From contig NZ_BNAU01000004.1 of the NCBI RefSeq assembly GCF_014653945.1, forward strand, positions 186,001 through 250,000: 64,000 bases of DNA, given 5' to 3'. The stretch is from Amycolatopsis deserti (GTDB taxonomy: Bacteria; Actinomycetota; Actinomycetes; Mycobacteriales; Pseudonocardiaceae). Under the pieces are notes generated by a model that saw nothing but the letters and a program-made list of their open reading frames with translations, was not told the origin of the DNA and made no database searches. How positions within the stretch are numbered: the first letter of the stretch is position 1; the number at the start of each line of letters is the position of its first letter. Positions 7,229-15,247 of the stretch are shown piece after piece. The position numbers and the translations under genes are program-made.

Positions 7229-10042
7229 ATGCACTCTCGGTGGTTAGCCAGACGCTTACTTGCGTTCATCGGGACGGGCCTGATCACGTTGGGCCTGGTC
7301 ACGGCCCTGTCGGCCCCGTCGGCCGCCGCCGCGCCACCGCCCGGCTTCGTGCTGCTCGACCAGCCGACCGGTCAGAACGCGTTCGACCTCACCGACTTCG
7401 CCTACCTGCCGGACGGGAGCTACCTGAGCACCGGCAAGGGCGGCAAGCTCAACTGGACCTCCACCGACGGCAACACCACGCGGACCCTGCGCACCCTGTC
7501 CGTGCGCAACCAGGGTGACCTGGGTCTCGTCAGCGTGGCCGTGGCGCCCGACTACGCCACGTCGAAGGCCATCTACTTGATCCGCTCGGTGCCCAACGCG
7601 ACCTCGTTCACGCTGCGCCTGGCGAAGTGGACGGTCACCGGTTCGCCCGACCCCACCGGCATTACCGGCGAGCAGACGCTGATCGACATGCCCGGCGGGT
7701 CCGATGTGCACGGTATGACCGGTCTGATCGCGGCCGACGACGGCACGCTGTGGGTGTCGATCGGTGACAACGCCGACTACACCCGCGTCGACGAGAACGC
7801 GCTGAAGACCCTGGACGTCAACGCCCTCAACGGCAAGGTCCTGCACATCAACGCCAACGGCAGCGGCGTGTCGACCAACCCGTACTACGACGCGGCCAAC
7901 CCCACCGCCACCCGCAGCAAGGTGTTCGCGAGCGGGTTCCGCAGCCCCTTCCGGTTCGCGCTCGACCCCAGCAGCGGCCTGCCCGTCGTCGGTGACGTCG
8001 GCTGGAACGAGTGGGAAGAGCTGGACCTGGTGCAGCCGGGCCGCAACTACGCCTGGCCGTGCTGGGAGGGCAACCACCGCACCCCCGGCTACGCGGATCT
8101 GCCCGGTTGCGCGTCGGTGACGAACAGCGCGCCGCTGTGGGAGTACCACCACGGCGACGCCTCCAACCAGGGCAACAGCATCACCGCCGGCATCGTCTAC
8201 ACCGGATCCAGCTACCCGGCCGAGTACCAGGGCGCGTTCTTCTTCGGCGACTACGTCGGCAAGAAGCTGTGGACCGCGCGCTGGAACACCGCGGGCACGC
8301 TGACCCAGGCACCGCAGGACCCCCCGCTGGCCACCGACATCGGCGGCCCGGTCAAGTTCGCCGCGGCCCCCAACGGCGACGTGGTCTACGCCGACATCTA
8401 CACCGGCAAGCTGCGCCGCCTGAGCTACGTGACGGGCAACTCGACCCCGGTGGCGAAGGCGACCACCACCTCGGACCCGGCGACCCGCACCGTCACCTTC
8501 GACGCGTCCGAGTCCACCGACTACGACGGTGACGCGCTGACCTACACGTGGGACTTCGGCGACGGCACCACCGGCACCGGTGTGACCACCACGCACACCT
8601 ACACCGCCGACGGCCCGTTCACCGCGACGCTGACCGTGCGCGACCCGCTCAACAAGGCCGGGACCACGTCGTTCACCGTCGCGCCGGCCAACCACACGCC
8701 GGTGATCACGCTGACCGAGCCGACCGCGCAGAACTTCGCGATCGGTGAGTCCGTCTCGTTGTCGGCGACCGCGACCGACGCCGAGGACGGCGCTTTGCAG
8801 GTCGACTGGACCAGCATCGTGCTGCACTGCCCGGAGGAGGAGACCTGCCACTCGCACCCCGGCGTGGGCGCGAGCGGCTCGACCTTCAGCGTCCCGTTCA
8901 CCGACCACCCGGACTCCCGGATGATCCTGACGGCGACGACCACCGACAGCGCGGGCGTGTCCACCAGCACCAGCTACACGGCCTGGCCGCGTCAGCACCG
9001 GCTGACCCTGAAGTCGAACGTGCCGGCGTCGCTGCAGATCCCGTCCGAGGGCGGCGTGAACAGCGCGCTGGTGACCGAGGGCGTCACGCTCGACGTGGTG
9101 GCCGCGGAGACCGCGTCCGACGGCGCGTCCAAGTTCTCCGCCTGGGAGAACGGGTCGACCAGCCGGACGCGGACGCTGACGGTCACCTCGGACCTGACGC
9201 TGACCGCGACCTACGCGACGGCGATCGACCAGCGCTACAACAGCGACCCCGCGGTGCGGGCGCTGCTCGGCGCCCCGACCGCGCCCGAGGTGCAGGACGG
9301 CAACGTCAACTACCGGGTGTACCAGAACGGGCGGATGTACTGGTCCGCGCAGACCGGCGTGCACGAGGTGCACGGCGCGATCCTGGGCAAGTTCCTGGAG
9401 CTGGGCGGTCACACCCGCTTCGGCGCGCCGACGACCGATGAGCTGACCACGCCGGACGGGGTGGGCAAGTACAACCACTACATCGGCACGCCCGGCACGC
9501 TGACGGCGTCGATCTACTTCTCGCCGAACACCGGAACGCACGCCATCTGGGGTGTGATCCGCGAGAAGTGGGCGGAGAAGGGCTGGGAGGCCGGCCCGCT
9601 CGGCTACCCGACGACCGATGAGCTGGTGACGCCGGACGGCATCGGCCGGTACAACCACTTCAGCAAGGACGGGTCGATCTACTGGACGCCGGCGAACGGG
9701 GCCCACTCGATCTGGGGCCTGATCCGGCAGGTGTGGCAGCAGACCGGCTGGGAGGCCGGGCCGCTCGGCTACCCGATCACCGACGAGCTGATCACGCCGG
9801 ACGGCATCGGCCGGTACAACCACTTCAGCAAGGACGGGTCGGTCTACTTCTCGCCGTCGACCGGCGCGCACGAGATCTACGGCGCGATCCGGGCGCGGTG
9901 GGCGGCCCTGGGCTGGGAGAAGTCCTACCTCGGCTACCCGACGACGGGCGAGTTCGCCTCGGCGGGTGGACGGCGGAACAACTTCCAGTGGGGCTACATC
10001 CAGTGGTACCCGAACGGGACCGTCGTCGACCGGCGGTACTGA
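7229..10042 (+). CDS. Secreted glucose/sorbosone-dehydrogenase-like protein with PKD domain and LGFP repeats
   Basis: A 937-residue exported protein. Layout: a signal peptide (two Arg followed by a hydrophobic stretch, cleavage near APSAAAAPPP, residue 35); a six-bladed glucose/sorbosone dehydrogenase domain (about 40-395, with SVAVAPDY, GWNEWEELDLVQPGRNYAWP and FFFGDYVGKKLW); a PKD domain (about 405-480, TYTWDFGDGTTG); two Ig-like or linker modules (485-660); and about five LGFP repeats at the C-terminus (e.g. GPLGYPTTDE). LGFP repeats bind the arabinogalactan/mycolate wall in known cases, so the enzyme is probably wall-bound. A nearly identical 165-bp DNA repeat lies within the LGFP part (9631 and 9796). 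Its ribosome site is inside a hairpin. Confidence 0.92.
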   Translation: MHSRWLARRLLAFIGTGLITLGLVTALSAPSAAAAPPPGFVLLDQPTGQNAFDLTDFAYLPDGSYLSTGKGGKLNWTSTDGNTTRTLRTLSVRNQGDLGLVSVAVAPDYATSKAIYLIRSVPNATSFTLRLAKWTVTGSPDPTGITGEQTLIDMPGGSDVHGMTGLIAADDGTLWVSIGDNADYTRVDENALKTLDVNALNGKVLHINANGSGVSTNPYYDAANPTATRSKVFASGFRSPFRFALDPSSGLPVVGDVGWNEWEELDLVQPGRNYAWPCWEGNHRTPGYADLPGCASVTNSAPLWEYHHGDASNQGNSITAGIVYTGSSYPAEYQGAFFFGDYVGKKLWTARWNTAGTLTQAPQDPPLATDIGGPVKFAAAPNGDVVYADIYTGKLRRLSYVTGNSTPVAKATTTSDPATRTVTFDASESTDYDGDALTYTWDFGDGTTGTGVTTTHTYTADGPFTATLTVRDPLNKAGTTSFTVAPANHTPVITLTEPTAQNFAIGESVSLSATATDAEDGALQVDWTSIVLHCPEEETCHSHPGVGASGSTFSVPFTDHPDSRMILTATTTDSAGVSTSTSYTAWPRQHRLTLKSNVPASLQIPSEGGVNSALVTEGVTLDVVAAETASDGASKFSAWENGSTSRTRTLTVTSDLTLTATYATAIDQRYNSDPAVRALLGAPTAPEVQDGNVNYRVYQNGRMYWSAQTGVHEVHGAILGKFLELGGHTRFGAPTTDELTTPDGVGKYNHYIGTPGTLTASIYFSPNTGTHAIWGVIREKWAEKGWEAGPLGYPTTDELVTPDGIGRYNHFSKDGSIYWTPANGAHSIWGLIRQVWQQTGWEAGPLGYPITDELITPDGIGRYNHFSKDGSVYFSPSTGAHEIYGAIRARWAALGWEKSYLGYPTTGEFASAGGRRNNFQWGYIQWYPNGTVVDRRY

Positions 10043-10056
10043 GTTCCGGTAGGAAG

Positions 10057-10092
10057 ACCGCCCTCCTCGCTGCCGCGGGGAGGGCGGTTTTT
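10057..10092. terminator. Intrinsic terminator between convergent genes
   Basis: ACCGCCCTCC (10057-10066) pairs with GGAGGGCGGT (10079-10088) and the stem is followed by a T-run to 10092. It serves the LGFP gene. On the other strand the hairpin is also just past the end of the RpiR gene. Confidence 0.85.
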
Positions 10093-10098
10093 CGTTGC

Positions 10099-10938
10099 TC
10101 AGTAGTAGAAGTGCAGGGTGTCCAGCAGCCGGTGGTCCGGCTTCGGGTCGCCCAGCTCGATCGCGACCTCGGTGATCAGGGCCTGCGTGAGCGCGGTGAG
10201 CGCGGTCAGCGACCGCCGGTGCGAGACGCCACTGGTCTCCGCGAACAACGCCACCTCCGCGGACTCCACCAGCGGCGACGCGGCGTTGTCGGTCAGCGCC
10301 ACCACCGGCAGCCCGGTTTCCTTGGCGTAGTTCGCGACCCGCACGGTGTCCGCGGCGTAGCGGCGCACCGAGAACACCACCAGCAGCTCGTCCTCGCACA
10401 GCTCCTTCAGCTCGTCGGGCAGCGAGCCGCCGCCGAGCCGGTGCACCGCGGGCAGGATCTCGCCCAGCCGCTGCGCCGCCAGGTCCGCCACCGGACGGCA
10501 CTCGCGCAGACCCATCACGTGCACGCGTGGCGCCCGCGCGACCAGTTCCACCGCCCGAAGCCACGACGCCCGCTCCAGGTGGCCGAACGTGCGCGCCAGG
10601 TTGGTCTGTTCCTGTTCCAGCGTCGCGGAGAGCAGGCCGCCCGGCTCCGCTTCACCGGCGTGCTCGGCGCGTCGCGCGACCTGCGCCTGTTCGGCCAGCC
10701 ACGCGCGGCACAGCTCCATGATGTCGGGATATCCGGGCAGTCCCAGTGAGTTCGCGAACCGCGTCACCGACGACTCGCGCACCTCCAGCAGCCGTGCGGC
10801 CTCGGTGATGCCCCGGTAGGCCGTGCCCTCCGGATCGGCGAGCAGCAGGTGGGCGATGCGCAGCTGCCCCGAGGCCAGTTTCGGCAACCGGCTCCGGAGC
10901 AGCTCCGCCAGCTCCTGGTAGCTCCCGGGGGCCTTCAC
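10099..10938 (-). CDS. RpiR-family (MurR-like) transcriptional regulator with SIS domain
   Basis: A 279-residue regulator. The N-terminal RpiR helix-turn-helix spans about residues 1-80 (ELAELLRSRLPKLASGQLRIA, then ARLLEVRESSVTRFANSLGL). The C-terminal sugar-isomerase (SIS) domain spans about 125-255 (RVHVMGLRECRPVADLAAQRL, DELLVVFSVRRYAADT), which usually senses a phosphosugar. The GTG start is chosen because it overlaps the TGA of the alcohol dehydrogenase gene upstream (GTGA); the frame is open far beyond but only as antisense shadow. Co-transcribed with the dehydrogenase, so the pair probably concerns a sugar or sugar alcohol. Confidence 0.9.
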   Translation of the reverse strand: MKAPGSYQELAELLRSRLPKLASGQLRIAHLLLADPEGTAYRGITEAARLLEVRESSVTRFANSLGLPGYPDIMELCRAWLAEQAQVARRAEHAGEAEPGGLLSATLEQEQTNLARTFGHLERASWLRAVELVARAPRVHVMGLRECRPVADLAAQRLGEILPAVHRLGGGSLPDELKELCEDELLVVFSVRRYAADTVRVANYAKETGLPVVALTDNAASPLVESAEVALFAETSGVSHRRSLTALTALTQALITEVAIELGDPKPDHRLLDTLHFYY

Positions 10939-11975
10939 ACGCGCAACTCCACGACGGTGACCCCGGCGCCGCCGACCGGATCGTCCATCGCCATCAGCGC
11001 TCCGGGCGCTTCGTCCAGCGTGATCCGGCGGCCGATCAGCGCGTCCAGGTCCATCGTGGACCGCTCGACCATGGCGAGCATCTCCGGGTACTCGTGGGCC
11101 TGGATGCCGTGGCTGCCGAGGATTTCCAGTTCGTCGGCGATCACCCGGTGCATCGGGATCGGCGGCACGCCCTGCCCCGGCGGCATCAGCCCGACCTGCA
11201 CGTGGCGACCACGCGGGCGCAGGCTCGCCACGGAGGCCGCGCAGGTCTGCGGCAGGCCGACGCAGTCCAGCGACACGTGCGCGCCGCCGCCGGTGATGTC
11301 GCGGATGGCGGCGGCGGTGTCCTGGGTCGCCTCGACGGTGGCCTCGGCGCCGAGTTTCGTGGCCAGCGCGAGGGCTTCCGACGAGAGGTCGACGGCCACG
11401 ACCCGCGCGCCTGCGGCGACGGCGAGCATGACCGCCGAGATGCCCGCACCGCCGCAGCCGTGCACGGCGACCCACTGGCCGGCGGTCGTCCGCCCCTGCC
11501 GCAGGACGGCGCGGAACGCGGTGCCGAAGCGGCAGCCGAGCGCGGCGGCCGTGTTGGATCCGAGGCTGTCGGGGAGGCGGACGAGGTTGACGTCGGCGTG
11601 GTCGAGGGCGACCAGCTCGGCGAAGGATCCCCAGTGCGTGAACCCGGGCTGGGTCTGGTTCGCGCAGATCTGCTGGTTGCCGGTGGCGCACTGCTCGCAC
11701 GAGCCGCAGGCGCACACGAACGGGACGGTGACGCGGTCACCAGGTGTCCAGCGGCGCACCCGGTCGCCGGTCGCGACGATCCGGCCGGCGAGTTCGTGAC
11801 CGGGCACGTGCGGGAGGGTGATGTCGCTGTCGTGACCGCGCCAGCCGTGCCAGTCGCTGCGGCACACGCCGGTCGCCTCGACCGCGACGACCACGCCGTG
11901 CGGGGCGGGTGACGGGTCGGGCAGGTCGCGGACCTGCGGTGTTGCTCCGAACTCGGTGAAGACGACTGCGCGCAC
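10935..11975 (-). CDS. Zinc-dependent medium-chain alcohol dehydrogenase
   Basis: A 346-residue MDR enzyme. Catalytic zinc ligands are expected at Cys in ATGVCRSDWHGW and at His in GHELAGRIVATGDRV. The four-cysteine structural zinc loop is complete (CACGSCEQCATGNQQIC), and the NAD(P)-binding GCGGAGISAVMLA motif follows. Closest family look is the zinc-binding alcohol dehydrogenase/threonine-dehydrogenase-like group. GTG start. Overlaps the downstream RpiR gene by 4 bp. The physiological alcohol is unknown; the SIS-domain regulator next to it suggests a carbohydrate-derived substrate. Confidence 0.92.
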   Translation of the reverse strand: MRAVVFTEFGATPQVRDLPDPSPAPHGVVVAVEATGVCRSDWHGWRGHDSDITLPHVPGHELAGRIVATGDRVRRWTPGDRVTVPFVCACGSCEQCATGNQQICANQTQPGFTHWGSFAELVALDHADVNLVRLPDSLGSNTAAALGCRFGTAFRAVLRQGRTTAGQWVAVHGCGGAGISAVMLAVAAGARVVAVDLSSEALALATKLGAEATVEATQDTAAAIRDITGGGAHVSLDCVGLPQTCAASVASLRPRGRHVQVGLMPPGQGVPPIPMHRVIADELEILGSHGIQAHEYPEMLAMVERSTMDLDALIGRRITLDEAPGALMAMDDPVGGAGVTVVELRV

Positions 11976-11994
11976 CCCGACACCCTACGTGGCG

Positions 11995-12807
11995 TCAGCG
12001 GCCCTTGAGCAGCTCCACGATCGGGGCGAACCGGTCGGCGTACCCGGAGTTGATCGTGACGTAGGAGATGCCCAGCTCGTCGCGGCGGCGGAGGAGGGTG
12101 TCGGCGGCCTGGCGCGTGCTGCCGGGCAGGACGCTTACGGAGCCGTTCGCGGCGAGGTCGGCGACGGTGGTGCCGATGTAGCGCTCGAGCCACGGCGCCG
12201 GTTCGTCACCGACGGCGAGCAGGTTCATGGCGAGCTCGACGTCGCGGTCACCGGCGGCGTCCTGGACGGTGCGGACCAGGTCCCGGGCTTCCGGCTCGGT
12301 GGTGCGGGGCCACCAGGCCAGGGTGACGATGTCGGCTTCCCGGCCGGCGAGGGCCATCATCTTCGGGCCGCCGGCGGCGAGCAGGAGCTTGGGGCGGTCG
12401 TCCTGCTGCTTGAGGTGGGCGACGGTCTCGGCGATCTGCTGGACCCGTTCGCCGGGCGTGCCGAATTCGATGCCGAGCCGCTCGAGTGTGCCTTCGGCGC
12501 CCGGGCGTCCCGTGCCCAGGCCGAGTTCGAACTGGCCGCCGGTGAGCTGGTGCAGGCTTTCCGCCTGCCAGGCCAGCAGGCGCCGGTCGCGGAACTTGCT
12601 GACGGCGACGAAGGTGCCGACGTGCAGTTCGGTGGTGACGGCCGCGGCGGCGGACAGGGTGGTGAAGGGGTCCAGACCGCCGAGCGGGTCCGGGGACAGG
12701 AGCGTGTCGAAGCCCTGGACCTCGGTGCGCCGCGCGAGGGCGGTCCAGTCGGTGAGGTGGGTGATCTGGCCGGCTACGAGGCCGAAGCGGAAGGGTTTGT
12801 CGGTCAT
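11995..12807 (-). CDS. LLM-class F420-dependent oxidoreductase
   Basis: A 270-residue TIM-barrel protein of the luciferase-like monooxygenase superfamily, with FGLVAGQITHLTDW at the N-terminus, QAESLHQLTGGQFELGLGTGRPG (the conserved family core, around residue 95) and LLLAAGGPKMMALAGREADIV. In actinobacteria most such single-subunit members use coenzyme F420 rather than FMN, which is the basis of the cofactor call. ATG start. It follows the DtxR-type gene by 80 bp on the same strand and precedes the alcohol dehydrogenase by 19 bp. Substrate unknown. Confidence 0.88.
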   Translation of the reverse strand: MTDKPFRFGLVAGQITHLTDWTALARRTEVQGFDTLLSPDPLGGLDPFTTLSAAAAVTTELHVGTFVAVSKFRDRRLLAWQAESLHQLTGGQFELGLGTGRPGAEGTLERLGIEFGTPGERVQQIAETVAHLKQQDDRPKLLLAAGGPKMMALAGREADIVTLAWWPRTTEPEARDLVRTVQDAAGDRDVELAMNLLAVGDEPAPWLERYIGTTVADLAANGSVSVLPGSTRQAADTLLRRRDELGISYVTINSGYADRFAPIVELLKGR

Positions 12808-12887
12808 GCGGTCGATGGTGAACCGGCGGGGCTGGTCACCGCGTCCGTCGGTTGTCGGCTCTGCGGACTACGTCGGGAAGCGCACCG

Positions 12888-13574
12888 TCAGAAGACGGCC
12901 ACGCTCAACGCCTGCGCGATTTCCTTGCCCAGGGCGTGGGTCGCCGCTTCGGTGCCGGAGCCCACCTTGACCACGAGCGAGCCGCCGAACGGCTGCCGCT
13001 CCACGACCTCGATCCGCTCACCGAGCGCGATGGCGTGGTCGGCGAGGTAGCGCAGCATGTCCGGGTCGGTGTCCCACACGCGCACGATCTGCCCGACCGC
13101 GCCCGGCTCCATCTCGTCGAGCAGGCGGGTCGGCACCTCCTCGACGCTGCCGTCGGCCGCCGGGATCGGGTCGCCGTGCGGGTCGCGGACCGGGTTGCCG
13201 AGCTTGGCCGCGATGCGCTCGATGAGTCGGTCGGAGACCGCGTGCTCGAGCGCGTCGGCCTCGCCGTGGACCTCGTCCCAGGTGTAGCCCAGTTCCTGGA
13301 CCAGGTAGGTCTCGATGAGGCGGTGGCGGCGCAGCACGCCGCGTGCCAGCCGGCGGCCCTCGGGGGTCAGCTCGATGCCGCGGTAGGGGACGTGCTCGAC
13401 GAGGCCCTGCTGGGCGAGTTTGGTGACCATGCCGGACGCCGACGAGGGACTCACCTCGAGGCGGCCGGCCAGGGTCGTGTTGGTGACGGCCTCACCGCGC
13501 TCGACCAGGCCGTAGATGACCCGGATGTAGTCCTCGATCGACGAGGAGGGCGAGCGGTGCGGACTGTCAGGCAT
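12888..13574 (-). CDS. DtxR/MntR-family metal-dependent regulator
   Basis: A 228-residue regulator. The winged helix is at the N-terminus (SSSIEDYIRVIYGLVERGEA, then NTTLAGRLEVSPSSASGMVTKL). A dimerisation/metal-binding domain follows with the family EVHGEADALEHAVSD segment (His/Glu ligands), then a C-terminal SH3-like FeoA domain. The length with the third domain suits the IdeR/DtxR and long MntR types. Whether it senses iron or manganese cannot be settled here. ATG start. It lies 42 bp downstream of the GNAT gene. It could be the regulator that reads the iron-box-like site found before the heme oxygenase gene, but a second DtxR protein elsewhere in the genome is equally possible. Confidence 0.9.
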   Translation of the reverse strand: MPDSPHRSPSSSIEDYIRVIYGLVERGEAVTNTTLAGRLEVSPSSASGMVTKLAQQGLVEHVPYRGIELTPEGRRLARGVLRRHRLIETYLVQELGYTWDEVHGEADALEHAVSDRLIERIAAKLGNPVRDPHGDPIPAADGSVEEVPTRLLDEMEPGAVGQIVRVWDTDPDMLRYLADHAIALGERIEVVERQPFGGSLVVKVGSGTEAATHALGKEIAQALSVAVF

Positions 13575-13616
13575 GCCAATAACTCTACGTGCGGTCCCGG
13601 CGCGAGTCAGCCTTGC

Positions 13617-14060
13617 CTAACTGGCCGGTGACCAGCGGTAGCGGATCCAGCCGGGGACCGGTTGGGCGCCGAGCTGGGCGTAGAAGGCCGCCGCGCGTTC
13701 GTTGCCCGCCTGCATGTCCCACTCGACGCGCCCGTCGGTGCGCGCGCGCAGGGCGGTGAGCAGTTCGTTGCCCAGCCCGTGGCGCCGGTGTTCGGGGCGG
13801 ACGTAGAGGTCGTCCAGCCAGATGCCCGGGCGGCCCTCCCAGGTGGAGAAGTTCCAGGAGCAGAAGGCCATCCCCGCGACGGCGTTGGATTCGGGCGGTT
13901 CCGCGATGAGGACCCACGCCTTGGGCTCCGGACCGAACAGGTGCTTGGTCATCTCGGCACGGTCCAGGGCGAGGGTGTCGTTGCCCTCGTAGCGGGCGTG
14001 CTCCTCGATGAGGGCGCAGATCTCCTCGACGTCGCCGACCTCGGCTTCTCGTACGGGCAT
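13617..14060 (-). CDS. GNAT-family N-acetyltransferase
   Basis: A 147-residue protein with the whole GNAT fold: MPVREAEVGDVEEICALI at the start, the central strand VAGMAFCSWNFSTWEG, the acetyl-CoA loop VRPEHRRHGLGNELLTAL (R/Q-x-x-G-x-G/A type) and the C-terminal NERAAAFYAQLGAQP. It looks like the spermidine/diamine acetyltransferase-like (RimI/SSAT) group, but the acceptor is not predictable. An alternative ATG lies 9 bp upstream (14069). Oriented toward the DtxR-type regulator. Confidence 0.87.
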   Translation of the reverse strand: MPVREAEVGDVEEICALIEEHARYEGNDTLALDRAEMTKHLFGPEPKAWVLIAEPPESNAVAGMAFCSWNFSTWEGRPGIWLDDLYVRPEHRRHGLGNELLTALRARTDGRVEWDMQAGNERAAAFYAQLGAQPVPGWIRYRWSPAS

Positions 14061-14163
14061 GTGACCCATGCTATGCGGGGATTTCGACCAACCGGAGGCC
14101 GCGCATGATCCGGTCGCGCTAGTCTCTGCTTGAACTGCGTTCGACACAGGGGGTGGGGAGCGG

Positions 14164-14592
14164 ATGACGGAGGGCAACCGGAGCAGGCAGGCCCAGAGCG
14201 AGATCCAGTCGGCGATCAGCACCGCACAGGGGCCTGCGCGGATCGGGCCGATGGTGGGCGCCGGACTGAGCTTCGTCGGAGCGGGCGGGTACCGCTTCGA
14301 CCCGGACCAGATCGCGGCGCTGATCCCGAAGTGGGAGGCGTTCCTGCAGGACATCGACGATGACTACCAGGACCTCCAACGAGCGCTGAGCTCTGCCACA
14401 CCACCGACGGCCGATCAACCAGCCCGCCAGAACGCGGATCAGACGAAGGCGTCGATCCAGGCCGCTATCACGCACAACGAGCGGATGAAGCAGTATGCAC
14501 GGGACTGGATCAACACACTGCGACTTGCGAATGGCACTTACGTCGAGCACGAAGACCACACTGGCAAAGGTCTCTACGGAAGGACGGACTGA
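14164..14592 (+). CDS. Small helical protein of an ESX accessory cassette (YxxxE tail)
   Basis: A 142-residue protein of unknown family. It has no signal peptide and is mostly predicted helical, with a first helical region around residues 45-75 (DPDQIAALIPKWEAFLQDID) and a second around 92-120. The C-terminus carries Tyr126-Val-Glu-His-Glu130, which fits the YxxxD/E secretion signal of type VII substrates after a helical hairpin. It is first in a tight four-gene run with a lipoprotein, a WXG/PPE-like protein and EspG. It is therefore proposed to be the PE-like partner of the PPE-like protein; this is inference. RBS GGGGAGCGG precedes the ATG. Confidence 0.8.
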   Translation: MTEGNRSRQAQSEIQSAISTAQGPARIGPMVGAGLSFVGAGGYRFDPDQIAALIPKWEAFLQDIDDDYQDLQRALSSATPPTADQPARQNADQTKASIQAAITHNERMKQYARDWINTLRLANGTYVEHEDHTGKGLYGRTD

Positions 14593-14596
14593 GTCG

Positions 14597-15247
14597 ATGG
14601 GCATGCACGCCACCCGTGGGATCGCAGCCACATCATTCAACTTCGGCCTCGGGATCACGGTTTTGACGATCGCCGCGCTGGCACTCACCGGTTGCTCTGA
14701 CTCAGACGGCAAAACGTTGGGCACCGCCACCACGCCTTCATCCACTGTCACGCCTTCGACTAATACGAATGGCGAGGACACTCTCGCACCCCAGATCGAG
14801 AATCCCCTCCCAGCCGAACGGTTCGCGAAGGACGCCTGCAGCACCTTGACCGAACAGCAAACGTCAGAGCTCGGCATAAACCAGTCGGGTAGGCAAAATG
14901 GGGACGACGGATGCAGTTGGCGTTTCGGCCCGAATCTGGAATATGTGGTGCAGGTGGGCTTGTTCGCCACTCCTGACGGCAAGGGCTTGGAGAACACCTA
15001 CAAGCAAAACGCTGCGGGCTGGTACAAGGATGGCTATTTCAAGCCCACCACGGTGGGCAACTATCCGGCCGTCTACAGCAACCCCGTCGACTTACGCCCC
15101 GGCGGTACCTGCGACTTGAGCGTCGGCATCAGCGATGCGATCATCCTTCACGTGACAGTGCGTGGTCCGGCGAACGAGGACAACTGCCAAGCCACATCAG
15201 TTGTCGCGGCCGATGTCATCGATACCATCAAAGCCGGGGGGCAATGA
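14597..15247 (+). CDS. DUF3558-type lipoprotein
   Basis: A 216-residue exported lipoprotein. The signal region ends in the lipobox LTGC (Cys about residue 34), then a Thr/Ser-rich linker, then a domain with the DUF3558 pattern (CSTLTEQQTSELGI, GCSWRF, YPAVYSNPVDLRPGGTCDLSVGI, and a late Cys that can pair with the earlier ones). The ATG at 14597 is preferred because GGAAGGA lies about 12 bp before it; the frame extends further upstream inside the previous gene. It starts 5 bp after that gene and overlaps the next by 4 bp. Base composition looks less G+C-rich than its neighbours (judged by eye). Surface-exposed; role in secretion unknown. Confidence 0.85.
   Translation: MGMHATRGIAATSFNFGLGITVLTIAALALTGCSDSDGKTLGTATTPSSTVTPSTNTNGEDTLAPQIENPLPAERFAKDACSTLTEQQTSELGINQSGRQNGDDGCSWRFGPNLEYVVQVGLFATPDGKGLENTYKQNAAGWYKDGYFKPTTVGNYPAVYSNPVDLRPGGTCDLSVGISDAIILHVTVRGPANEDNCQATSVVAADVIDTIKAGGQ

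Noticed and set aside
7256..10564. An 1102-codon open frame on the minus strand opposite the LGFP-protein gene
   Set aside because: Its composition is repetitive (Gly, Arg, Ala, Val) and it mirrors the codon positions of the well-supported plus-strand gene. It is a shadow produced by high third-position G+C.
13606..13620. TTAGGCAAGGCTGAC upstream of the DtxR-type gene as an iron box
   Set aside because: Only the left half resembles the DtxR consensus, there is no dyad, and the site overlaps the GNAT stop codon. Much weaker than the site at 62204.
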